Assembly: GCA_018623405.1 (NCBI GenBank)
Contig: JAAZVO010000037.1
Coordinates: 1-15,326 of the forward strand
DNA from: Crocinitomicaceae bacterium
GTDB taxonomy: Bacteria > Bacteroidota > Bacteroidia > Flavobacteriales_G > Salibacteraceae
Direction of reading: 5' to 3'
Length of the DNA: 15,326 bases
A program made the position numbers and the translations under genes. How positions within the stretch are numbered: the stretch's first letter is position 1; the number at the start of each line of letters is the position of its first letter. Positions 6,736 through 13,644 of the stretch are shown piece after piece. The notes beneath the pieces are model-generated. The model was given only the letters and a program-made list of their open reading frames with translations. It made no database searches and had not been told where the DNA came from.

Positions 6736-8016
6736 TTGGCGCTTAATTACATTTTTGTTGGTTTCTTTTTATGCTCTTTTGTTGTTGCCATAATAAGAAC
6801 TATTGGTTACTACTTCCGCGATTTCTTTGCCGAAACACTTGCCATTACTTTTGATAAAACTGATTTAAATGTTTTTCCTGCCATGGTACAATCTACCTTT
6901 GATATGGCAGAAACATCATTAACAATTGTTATTTATTTAATAGGCATAATGACCCTTTGGTTGGGTATTATGAAAATTGGAGAAAAAGGCGGTGCTATTC
7001 AGGTTTTATCTAAATGGGTTTCGCCATTCTTTCAAAAGCTTTTCCCCGATTTACCAAAAAACCATCCTGCATCGGGAAGCATAATCATGAATTTTTCTGC
7101 CAACATGTTAGGGTTAGATAATGCTGCTACTCCACTAGGGTTAAAAGCCATGGAAGACCTGCAATCCTTGAACAAACAAAAAGATACAGCTAGCAATGCC
7201 CAAATTATGTTTTTGGTTTTAAATACTTCAGGGCTTACACTTATTCCAATTAGTGTTTTAGCCTTACGAGGAGCAGCGGGTGCATCTAATCCGTCAGATA
7301 TATTTATTCCAATACTGCTTGCTACATTTTTTGCAACCTTAGGTGGATTAATTGTAACTGCTTTGTATCAAAAAATAAACCTGTTTAATACAACTATTTT
7401 AAAATGGTTAGGCGGACTTACAGTCTTAATTATTGCATTCATCTGGTTTTTAACCTCTTTACCTCAAGAGAAGATTGAAATGATTTCCCGTGTTTCAGGA
7501 AACTTCATACTTTTTGGCGTAATTGTTACTTTTTTAATACTCGGGTTAAAAAGTAAAATAAATATCTACGAAACCTTTATTGAAGGCGCAAAAGAAGGCT
7601 TTCAAGTTGGGATAAAAATAATTCCATATTTAGTTGCCATGTTGGTTGCTATTGGTGTTTTTAGGGCATCAGGAACTTTAGACCTTATCACAGGAGGCAT
7701 TAAATGGGTATTTAACTCTATGGGCTTTGCAGTAAACTTTGTAGATGCATTACCTACGGCCTTTATGAAACCATTAAGTGGCTCAGGAGCTAGAGCCATG
7801 ATGGTAGAAACTATGGATACTTTTGGAGCTGATTCATTTGCAGGAAGATTATCAGCCATTTTTCAAGGTTCAACTGAAACTACTTTTTACACCATTGCAG
7901 TTTACTATGGCGCCATTAACATTAAGAAAACAAGGTACACTGCCACCGCCGGGTTATTAGCAGACTTTATTGGAATTATTTCAGCAATATTTATTGCTTA
8001 TTTATTCTTCGGATAA
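6736..8016 (+). CDS. SpmA-SpmB fusion, nucleoside-recognition (Gate) domain membrane protein
   Basis: A 426-aa polytopic inner-membrane protein made of two homologous Gate halves. These correspond to the separate SpmA and SpmB spore-maturation proteins of Bacillus, joined as one chain as is common in Bacteroidota. SpmA half: NFSANMLGLDNAATPLG and NTSGLTLIPISVLALRG. SpmB half: LVAIGVFRASGTLDL, LPTAFMKPLSGSGARAM and FQGSTETTFYTIAVYYG. The transported substrate is not known; the host would not sporulate. The start is TTG at 6736. A stop lies just upstream in frame, the next ATG is near codon 50, and the LNYIF beginning matches the family start. The sigma-factor gene follows after one base, so both are likely on one mRNA. 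Confidence 0.88.
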   Translation: MALNYIFVGFFLCSFVVAIIRTIGYYFRDFFAETLAITFDKTDLNVFPAMVQSTFDMAETSLTIVIYLIGIMTLWLGIMKIGEKGGAIQVLSKWVSPFFQKLFPDLPKNHPASGSIIMNFSANMLGLDNAATPLGLKAMEDLQSLNKQKDTASNAQIMFLVLNTSGLTLIPISVLALRGAAGASNPSDIFIPILLATFFATLGGLIVTALYQKINLFNTTILKWLGGLTVLIIAFIWFLTSLPQEKIEMISRVSGNFILFGVIVTFLILGLKSKINIYETFIEGAKEGFQVGIKIIPYLVAMLVAIGVFRASGTLDLITGGIKWVFNSMGFAVNFVDALPTAFMKPLSGSGARAMMVETMDTFGADSFAGRLSAIFQGSTETTFYTIAVYYGAINIKKTRYTATAGLLADFIGIISAIFIAYLFFG

Positions 8017-8017
8017 A

Positions 8018-8611
8018 TTGCAGAAAGACCTCCACCACGAACTCATTAAAAAAATAGCCTTAGGTAACGAAGAGGCACTAACCGAAATTTACCACCATTT
8101 TGCTGAAAAGGTTTACAACACGGCTATTTCCTATTTAAAAAATATTGAAGAGGCAGAAGAAGTAACACAAGATGTTTTTTTTGAAGTTTACAAGTCAGCA
8201 AAACACTTCAAGTTCGAAAGCTCCTTAAGTACATGGATTTATAAACTTACAGTAAATAAAAGTTTAGATACGCTAAGAAAGAGAAAAGCAAAAAAACGCT
8301 TTGGAATAGTGTTTTCAATTTTTAGTAAGCCAAACGAAGAATCAAATGTTGGGCCAACAGACTTTCACCATCCGGGAGCTTCTTTAGAGCAACAGGAAGA
8401 CTCTACAATACTTTTTAAAGCAATTGACCAATTAAACCATAACCAAAAAACTGCTTTTATTCTTAGTCAGATTGAAGGTTTAAAGCATAAAGAAATTGCA
8501 AATATTCTTGATGTTACACCCAAAGCAGTTGAATCCTTAATTGGGCGATCAAAACAAAAACTAAGGGAAATTTTAGAAAAAGATTTCCCAAACCGAGGGA
8601 AAAGCAAATAA
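8018..8611 (+). CDS. ECF-type RNA polymerase sigma factor
   Basis: A 197-aa sigma-70 family regulator that directs RNA polymerase to a small regulon. Region 2 spans about 20-90 and includes ISYLKNIEEAEEVTQDVFFEVY and SSLSTWIYKLTVNKSLDTLRKRK (-10 binding). Region 4 spans about 135-185 and includes LNHNQKTAFILSQIEGL and KHKEIANILDVTPKAVESLIGRS (-35 helix-turn-helix). There is no ATG near the N-terminus; the best start is TTG 8018, one base after the SpmA-SpmB stop. A TTG at 7970 would overlap the upstream gene by 47 nt. The next two genes encode a small membrane protein and a CpxP/CnrX-like protein, the usual company of an envelope-stress ECF sigma. Confidence 0.92.
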   Translation: MQKDLHHELIKKIALGNEEALTEIYHHFAEKVYNTAISYLKNIEEAEEVTQDVFFEVYKSAKHFKFESSLSTWIYKLTVNKSLDTLRKRKAKKRFGIVFSIFSKPNEESNVGPTDFHHPGASLEQQEDSTILFKAIDQLNHNQKTAFILSQIEGLKHKEIANILDVTPKAVESLIGRSKQKLREILEKDFPNRGKSK

Positions 8612-8629
8612 AAAACGTCTTAAATAAAA

Positions 8630-8905
8630 ATGAGCAGAAAAGATCAAATAGTAAACATTATTAAGGGAGCCTCCAAAATAAAAAGAGCAACACCGGCAAA
8701 TCATGTACACCAAAGATTAATGGAAGAAGTTTATGGATACAACCAGTCTAAATCAATAAGATGGTTTGCCGCTGCCGTTATTGCATTAGTGTTATTAAAT
8801 GCTACTAGTATATCAATGAAATTAAAAACTGATAAATCGATAAATAATTATACCCAATCAACCGGAAATTACAGTAAGGTATTAAACTCATTTGAAATTT
8901 ATTAA
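8630..8905 (+). CDS. Small single-span membrane protein, candidate anti-sigma factor
   Basis: A 91-aa protein without a family I can name. Layout: a basic N-terminal cytosolic part of about 43 residues, one membrane helix (about 44-60, WFAAAVIALVLLNATSI), then about 30 outer residues rich in Ser, Asn and Thr. No HxxxCxxC zinc motif is present. It starts 18 nt after the sigma-factor stop and its TAA overlaps the next ATG by one base, so it is surely in the same operon. Position and topology suggest that it tethers or inhibits the sigma factor, but this rests on context only. Confidence 0.7.
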   Translation: MSRKDQIVNIIKGASKIKRATPANHVHQRLMEEVYGYNQSKSIRWFAAAVIALVLLNATSISMKLKTDKSINNYTQSTGNYSKVLNSFEIY

Positions 8906-9399
8906 TGATGAAAAACTTAACAATACTTAAAATAAGTATTGGAGTGCTAATTGTTTTAAATATAGCACTAATGCTATTTATTTTATTTCCTAAAAAGCAA
9001 AATCATACTCATTTCCCTCCTCCGCATAGTCCTCAAATAGATATGAATCAACACGCTATAAATCAGTTAGAATTAAATAAAGAACAAGAGGAAAAATTTA
9101 TGGAATTAGTTACAACTCATCAACAAGCAATGAGGGAAGCCAATGAAGAACAAAAACAACTTTTAGATAATTATTTCTTGGCGCTTCATCAAGCAAATCC
9201 AAACTTTTCTGAGGAGCTTTTAAACCAAATTATGCAACAACAAAAAATAAAAATTGAAGTAACCAAACAACATTTTGAAGCGCTAAAGCAAATATTAAAC
9301 GAAGAGCAACTACCTAATTATCAAGAATTTGTAAAAAATGCAGTGCAGCAGATGCTTGGAGGTGCAAAAAAGCCTCCCCATCAACCGAGAGAATTCTAA
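8905..9399 (+). CDS. Membrane-anchored CpxP/Spy/CnrX-like periplasmic protein
   Basis: A 164-aa protein with an N-terminal membrane anchor (about 7-28) and a helical periplasmic domain rich in Gln, Glu and Lys. Two repeated helical blocks are visible: LELNKEQEEKFMELVTTHQQ (55-74) and KQILNEEQLPNYQEFVKNAV (127-146). These recall the LTxxQ-type pair of CpxP, Spy and CnrX. A His/Pro segment (HTHFPPPHSP, 34-43) and PPHQP near the C-terminus could bind metal. Such proteins sense metal or misfolded protein in the periplasm and act with an ECF sigma factor and its anti-sigma. ATG 8905 overlaps the previous stop; a second ATG follows at 8908. The peroxidase gene starts 30 nt downstream. Confidence 0.75.
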   Translation: MMKNLTILKISIGVLIVLNIALMLFILFPKKQNHTHFPPPHSPQIDMNQHAINQLELNKEQEEKFMELVTTHQQAMREANEEQKQLLDNYFLALHQANPNFSEELLNQIMQQQKIKIEVTKQHFEALKQILNEEQLPNYQEFVKNAVQQMLGGAKKPPHQPREF

Positions 9400-9429
9400 A
9401 TAAATTACGTCTAAAAGAGAAACTACAAC

Positions 9430-10640
9430 ATGAAAAACCTACTAATTTTTATCCTAACCATAACTATTTTTTCCTCATGTAAAAAAACACTTCCGAAAGC
9501 ATTGAACCAGATACATCAACTTCCAATACTCCTTCAATTACCAATCCTGATGTAATTTCATCGGCTTTTGGAGGAAATATTAATTTAGAAAATCTATTCG
9601 ATTATGCAAATCAATCGAAACCGGCATACATCACTAAAGACAATACTGCCAATAATGGAATAACCAATGAAGGTGCAACATTAGGTAGGGTATTATTTTA
9701 TGATAAAAATCTTTCGTCAAATAACATAATAGCTTGTGCAAGCTGCCACAAGCAAGAATATGCTTTTGGTGATATTGCTACAAGAAGTGAAGGATTAAAT
9801 GGGGAAACAGGAAGGCACTCCATGAGGTTAGTAAATGCAAGGTATGCCGATGAATCTAAATTCTTTTGGGATGAAAGAGCAAACACCCTAGAAACTCAAA
9901 CAACAATGCCCATTCAAGACCATATTGAAATGGGTTACAGCGGCACCAATGGCGATCCTGATATGGAAGACTTAATTACCAAATTAAAAGATGTAGAATA
10001 CTACCCAACCCTTTTTGAATTTGTGTATGGTGATAAAAATATTACCGAAGAACGCATACAAAATGCATTGGCACAATTTATCAGGAGTATCCAATCTTTT
10101 GATTCAAAATATGATGAAGGCAGAAATCAAGTAGTAGTTGACCAACAAGACTTTCCAAACTTTACTGCTCAAGAAAACCTTGGAAAATCTCTTTTTTTCA
10201 ATCCGCCAGAGGGTGCTCCGGGTGTACCTCCCGGGGGTGGTGGAGCGGGTTGCCAAGGTTGCCACCGAGCCCCTGAGTTTGATATTGACCCAAATTCAAG
10301 CAATAATGGCATTGTGCTTAACTTATCAGACCCTAACACAATAGATGTTACAAACACAAGGGCACCAAGTTTAAGAGATGTTTTTAACCAATCAGGCGAA
10401 CTAAATGGTCCACTAATGCATAGTGCAGAGTTCTCTACAATGCAGGAGGTTATTGATCATTATAATGATATAACTGTGGTTAATGGAAACAACAACTTAG
10501 ATCCGAGATTAATGCCGGCAGGTCAACCACAACAACTAAATTTAACTACGGCAGAAAAAGAAGCCTTAATCGCATTTCTTAAAACTTTAAGTGGAGAGAA
10601 CATCTACAAAGACATAAAGTGGTCTAATCCTTTTATTTAA
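9430..10640 (+). pseudogene. Di-heme cytochrome c peroxidase lipoprotein, frame broken at A7 tract
   Basis: Periplasm-facing peroxidase of the CCP/MauG family that reduces hydrogen peroxide with electrons from small c-type carriers. ATG 9430 opens a lipoprotein signal (MKNLLIFILTITIFSSC, Cys17 = TGT 9478-9480). After seven A (9481-9487) the zero frame runs out to TAA 9553-9555, a 41-aa product, while the enzyme continues in the -1 frame. Adding one A joins them into a 403-aa protein. In it, heme 1 is C103-x-x-C-H107 (CASCH, 9735-9749), the WDERA block is near 147, heme 2 is C275-x-x-C-H279 (CQGCH, 10251-10265), and the C-terminal FLKTLSG block is intact. The rest of the frame is clean, so this is a single indel: sequencing error, phase variation, slippage or recent mutation. 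An internal ATG at 9822 would lack heme 1 and the signal. Confidence 0.85.
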
Positions 10641-10685
10641 TATGAAATTAGTTGACATTTGGCTTTTATGTTAAGTCAATGTTAC

Positions 10686-10693
10686 TAATTTTG
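10686..10693 (+). promoter_or_regulatory. TAnnTTTG -7 box of the SRP RNA gene
   Basis: TAATTTTG is a perfect match. The first G of the SRP terminal stem (10698) lies 5 nt after the last G of the box, giving a direct estimate of the box-to-start distance in this genome. A TTTG at 10658-10661 is 24 nt upstream, a little far for the -33 element. Confidence 0.75.
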
Positions 10694-10697
10694 CAAC

Positions 10698-10801
10698 GGG
10701 TAAGTCTTGTACGACCAGCTCCTGATGAACTCCCCCAGGGCGGGAACGCAGCAAGGGTAATCGGTTGTAGCGGTGCGATGCAAGTAGCTTACCCATTTTT
10801 T
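10698..10801 (+). ncRNA. ffs: SRP RNA (4.5S-like, small bacterial type)
   Basis: RNA core of the signal recognition particle, which pairs with Ffh to target nascent membrane proteins. The conserved apical domain reads CCCCCAGGGCGGGAAC then GCAGCAAGGG (about 10732-10757), the Bacteroidota form of the Ffh-binding loop. The ends pair: GGGTAAG 10698-10704 with CTTACCC 10788-10794, and CTTG 10706-10709 with CAAG 10781-10784. A T-run (10796-10801) follows the closing stem and should end transcription. A TAnnTTTG box sits directly upstream. It lies between the peroxidase and the CpeT gene, with its own promoter. Confidence 0.92.
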
Positions 10802-10839
10802 ATTTTATGCGGTAATTTTAATATTGCATTTGATTTACG

Positions 10840-11457
10840 ATGAAACTGCTTTTTTCTACTTTACTACTTTTCAGTTTCTCCTTTTTGAGCGCCCAAAAAG
10901 ACTTAGAAAAGCTCAAATCTTGGATGGTAGGTTCTTACGATAGCCATCAACAAGCAGCAAAAGACTCTAACTACTACAACATTTCATTACACATGTATGA
11001 GATATGGCCTGAAAGATCAAATGGAAATGACTTTTGGCTATATGTTGAACAAGCAGTTGCAAAAATTCAAGGCAAACCTTACCGTCAAAGAATATATCAG
11101 GTAATTCAAATAGATGATAAGAATTTTTTAAGTGAGATTTATGAATTTCCAAACCCAAAAGAATGGGTTTTGAAATGGAAAAATCCATCGATATTTTCAT
11201 CATTAAAAACTGAAGAATTAACAAAATTAGAAGGCTGTGGAGTGCACCTAAATTTCGTAAAACAAAAAAGAGCTTTTACAGGTAGCACAAATAAAGCAGA
11301 TTGTAAGAATAATTTTAGGGGAGCAAGCTATGCTACTTCAGAAGTAAAGCTCACCAAAAAGCAAATGGAAAGTTGGGATAGAGGTTATAATGCAGATGAT
11401 ATTCAAATTTGGGGAGCAGAAAACGGACCATACATTTTTAAAAAAATAAAAATCTGA
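10840..11457 (+). CDS. CpeT/CpcT family exported protein
   Basis: A 205-aa protein with a signal peptide (1-18, cleavage at SFLSA-Q). The mature part matches the CpeT/CpcT fold, whose cyanobacterial members attach bilins to phycobiliproteins. Marks are LKSWMVGSYDS at the start, DFWLYVEQA, PYRQRIYQV, FLSEIYEF, the Cys-containing segment LEGCGVHL, then FRGASYATSEV and the C-terminal SWDRGY, WGAENGPYIFKK. Two cysteines (in EGCG and in KADCKN) could form a disulfide. The host shows no sign of phycobilisomes, so the ligand here is unknown and probably not a bilin. Only 4 nt separate its stop from the kinase gene, suggesting co-transcription. A near-box TGCATTTG ends 8 nt before the ATG. Confidence 0.82.
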   Translation: MKLLFSTLLLFSFSFLSAQKDLEKLKSWMVGSYDSHQQAAKDSNYYNISLHMYEIWPERSNGNDFWLYVEQAVAKIQGKPYRQRIYQVIQIDDKNFLSEIYEFPNPKEWVLKWKNPSIFSSLKTEELTKLEGCGVHLNFVKQKRAFTGSTNKADCKNNFRGASYATSEVKLTKKQMESWDRGYNADDIQIWGAENGPYIFKKIKI

Positions 11458-11461
11458 AAAG

Positions 11462-12103
11462 TTGAATAAACCTTACGTTATAGGAATTTCAGGAGGTAGC
11501 GGAAGTGGCAAAACTTCATTTATTAAAGAATTGGTAAAAAATGTTGGAAAGGAATACATCTCTGTTGTATCTCAAGACGATTATTATCTCCCTAAGAAAA
11601 AGCAAAGAACAGATAAAAAAGGAAAAGTAAACTTTGATTTACCTACTGCTATTGATAGAGAGTTGTTTTTTAAAGATATGCAACGACTTATCAACAATAT
11701 CGCCATCGAAAAAACAGAATATACTTTCAACAATAGAAATAAAAAACCCAAAACCATAAAGGTAGCACCCACTCCTATTTTAGTAATGGAAGGATTATTT
11801 ATTTTCCATTTTGGTGAAATTTGGGATTTGTTAGATCTAACAGTTTTCTTGCACGCTGATGATAATACCCGCTTAATGAGGCGTTTAAAAAGAGACAAAG
11901 AAGAACGAGGTTATCCTGAAAAAGATGTGCAATACCAATGGAAAAACCATGTAAAACCTTGCTATCAAAAATATTTAAAGCCCTACAGAGGAGCTGCAGA
12001 TTTGGTAGTTAACAACAATAGAACATATCAACCAGGTTTAAGCGTATTAACTAGCTACCTAAATACAATTTTGCAGGGAAAGAAAAATTTAGCCCTGGTT
12101 TAA
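11462..12103 (+). CDS. udk: Uridine kinase family P-loop protein
   Basis: A 213-aa cytosolic kinase that by family phosphorylates uridine or cytidine in pyrimidine salvage. Walker A is GGSGSGKT (11-18). VVSQDDYYLPKKKQ follows with the DDYY substrate loop, then VNFDLPTAID, the Walker B-like ILVMEGLFIF, and the lid RLMRRLKRDKEERGY. The insert FNNRNKKPKTIKV replaces the YDF...T segment of classic Udk, so the substrate may differ from uridine within the phosphoribulokinase/uridine kinase family. The start is TTG 11462, 4 nt after the CpeT stop; the family begins with P-V-IGI-GGSGSGKT, so no other start fits. No clear terminator follows. Confidence 0.82.
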   Translation: MNKPYVIGISGGSGSGKTSFIKELVKNVGKEYISVVSQDDYYLPKKKQRTDKKGKVNFDLPTAIDRELFFKDMQRLINNIAIEKTEYTFNNRNKKPKTIKVAPTPILVMEGLFIFHFGEIWDLLDLTVFLHADDNTRLMRRLKRDKEERGYPEKDVQYQWKNHVKPCYQKYLKPYRGAADLVVNNNRTYQPGLSVLTSYLNTILQGKKNLALV

Positions 12104-12144
12104 GCTTAAAAAATTAACATTATACAATCCTTTTTCAACAGAAG

Positions 12145-12174
12145 TTGTTTCCCTTCTTCTCTAGATTACATTTG
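12145..12174 (+). promoter_or_regulatory. Promoter of the transaldolase gene
   Basis: TTG at 12145-12147 is followed by a 19-nt spacer and TACATTTG at 12167-12174. This is the best full -33/-7 match in the window. A start near 12179 leaves a 13-nt leader before ATG 12192. Confidence 0.75.
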
Positions 12175-12191
12175 TAAAAAATAAAACTAAA

Positions 12192-12848
12192 ATGAAATTC
12201 TTTATTGATACCGCAAACCTAGATGAAATAAAAGAAGCTAATGACTTAGGTGTATTAGATGGTGTAACTACCAATCCATCTTTAATGGCTAAAGAAGGCA
12301 TAACAGGGCATGATAATATTATGCAACACTACATTGATATTTGCAACATTGTAGATGGCGATGTTAGTGCCGAGGTAATTGCAACAGATTTTGATGGTAT
12401 CGTAAAAGAAGGTGAAGCCCTAGCTGCATTACATGAAAATATTGTAGTAAAAGTTCCGATGATAAAAGATGGTGTTAAAGCCTTAAAATACTTTTCTGAA
12501 AAAGACATCAAAACTAACTGCACACTAATTTTTTCTGCAGGACAAGCTTTATTAGCAGCCAAAGCAGGAGCTACTTATGTAAGCCCATTTATTGGTAGGT
12601 TAGATGATGTTAGCACAGATGGACTTGATCTTATTGATCAAATAAGAACCATTTACGATAACTACCTTTTTGACACTGAAATTTTAGCAGCATCGGTACG
12701 TCATCCAATGCATATTATTCAATGTGCTGAAATTGGAGCCGATGTAATGACAGGTCCTTTGAAATCAATTATGGCCTTGTTAAATCATCCATTAACTGAT
12801 AATGGCCTGGCTCAGTTTTTAGCTGATTACGCTAAGGGGAATAAGTAA
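12192..12848 (+). CDS. tal: Transaldolase, small MipB/TalC type
   Basis: A 218-aa TIM-barrel class I aldolase of the pentose phosphate pathway, moving a dihydroxyacetone unit between sugar phosphates. The Schiff-base lysine is K87 in IVVKVPM. Other marks are MKFFIDTANLDEI, GVTTNPSLMAKEG (24-36), TNCTLIFSAGQALLAAKAG and YVSPFIGRLDD. Phe133 stands where fructose-6-phosphate aldolase has the discriminating Tyr, which favours transaldolase over FSA activity. Length and start fit the short subfamily. It has its own promoter upstream, and the TauE/SafE gene starts 43 nt downstream. Confidence 0.93.
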   Translation: MKFFIDTANLDEIKEANDLGVLDGVTTNPSLMAKEGITGHDNIMQHYIDICNIVDGDVSAEVIATDFDGIVKEGEALAALHENIVVKVPMIKDGVKALKYFSEKDIKTNCTLIFSAGQALLAAKAGATYVSPFIGRLDDVSTDGLDLIDQIRTIYDNYLFDTEILAASVRHPMHIIQCAEIGADVMTGPLKSIMALLNHPLTDNGLAQFLADYAKGNK

Positions 12849-12891
12849 GGTTAGTCCCCTCCTGTTTGGTAAGAATTTCTTTCTTTGAATA

Positions 12892-13644
12892 ATGGAGGTT
12901 TGGCTACCCATTCTGTTTCTCTTTATTGCTTTTTTTTATAGTTCTGTTGGGTTTGGAGGAGGGTCAAGCTACTTGGCAATTCTCAGTATTTTTCTTACTG
13001 GGTTTTACGAAATAAGAAGCATTGCCTTAGTACTCAACTTGGTGGTAGTTTCTATCGGAACTTTCAACTTTATTCGGAATAAGCAAATTGATTTAAAGGC
13101 ATTTTGGCCTTTTATTGTTTTGAGTATGCCTGTTGCCTTTTTAGGTGCACAAATAAAACTCAGTGAAAGTATTTTCTTTTTGATTTTAGGCGGAGCCTTG
13201 CTTACATCAGGTGGTTTTATGCTGTTGCAAGCTTTGAGAAAAAAAGTTAGTGAAAAACAACTCAATTTAATAAGTAGATTGGGGTTAGGTTCGGGTATTG
13301 GACTTTTATCTGGGATAACCGGAATTGGAGGAGGAATTTTCCTCTCTCCTACGCTAAACTTAATTGGTTGGAAAACGCCAAAAACAGTAGCTGCCTTGGC
13401 CTCAATTTTTATTTTGGTAAATTCTGCTGCAGGGTTAACCGGACTTTTGGTTTCACAATCATTTATTGTAAACAAGCAATTAATTATTCCATTAATTGCT
13501 GCAGTGGTAATTGGAGGTAGCATAGGCTCTTACCTTACAAACTCCAAGTTTAACATCAATACCATTCGCATTTTAACTGCGATTTTAGTTACCTATGTTG
13601 GGCTTCGTTTGGCACTGTTACACGGTTTTGGTATCCAGATTTAG
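12892..13644 (+). CDS. TauE/SafE family anion permease
   Basis: A 250-aa inner-membrane protein with about eight hydrophobic segments in two repeated halves. Each half has the family glycine motif: SSVGFGGGSSYLA (17-29) and SGITGIGGGIFLSP (about 140-153). Family members export sulfite, sulfoacetate or other small sulfur and organic anions; the substrate here is unknown. Its stop overlaps that of the convergent MoeB/ThiF gene by 3 bp (shared TTAG). A weak box TTTCTTTG ends 5 nt before ATG 12892, so it may have its own, possibly leaderless, transcript in addition to read-through from the transaldolase gene. Confidence 0.88.
   Translation: MEVWLPILFLFIAFFYSSVGFGGGSSYLAILSIFLTGFYEIRSIALVLNLVVVSIGTFNFIRNKQIDLKAFWPFIVLSMPVAFLGAQIKLSESIFFLILGGALLTSGGFMLLQALRKKVSEKQLNLISRLGLGSGIGLLSGITGIGGGIFLSPTLNLIGWKTPKTVAALASIFILVNSAAGLTGLLVSQSFIVNKQLIIPLIAAVVIGGSIGSYLTNSKFNINTIRILTAILVTYVGLRLALLHGFGIQI

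Noticed and set aside
9482..9488. Programmed -1 slippery heptamer A AAA AAC at the peroxidase frameshift
   Set aside because: The heptamer is not in the codon phase needed for classic tandem slippage and no downstream stem or pseudoknot is evident; a single-base indel is simpler.
10652..10843. 63-codon frame across the SRP RNA
   Set aside because: It covers the SRP RNA, its promoter and terminator; coding is not plausible.
12099..12110. 12-bp palindrome TTTAAGCTTAAA at the end of the kinase gene, as a terminator
   Set aside because: AT-rich, no loop, no T-run; too weak to call.
13005..13523. Long antisense frame (172 codons) inside the TauE/SafE gene
   Set aside because: The plus strand has complete family motifs; the antisense product is a Pro/Lys-rich composition artefact.
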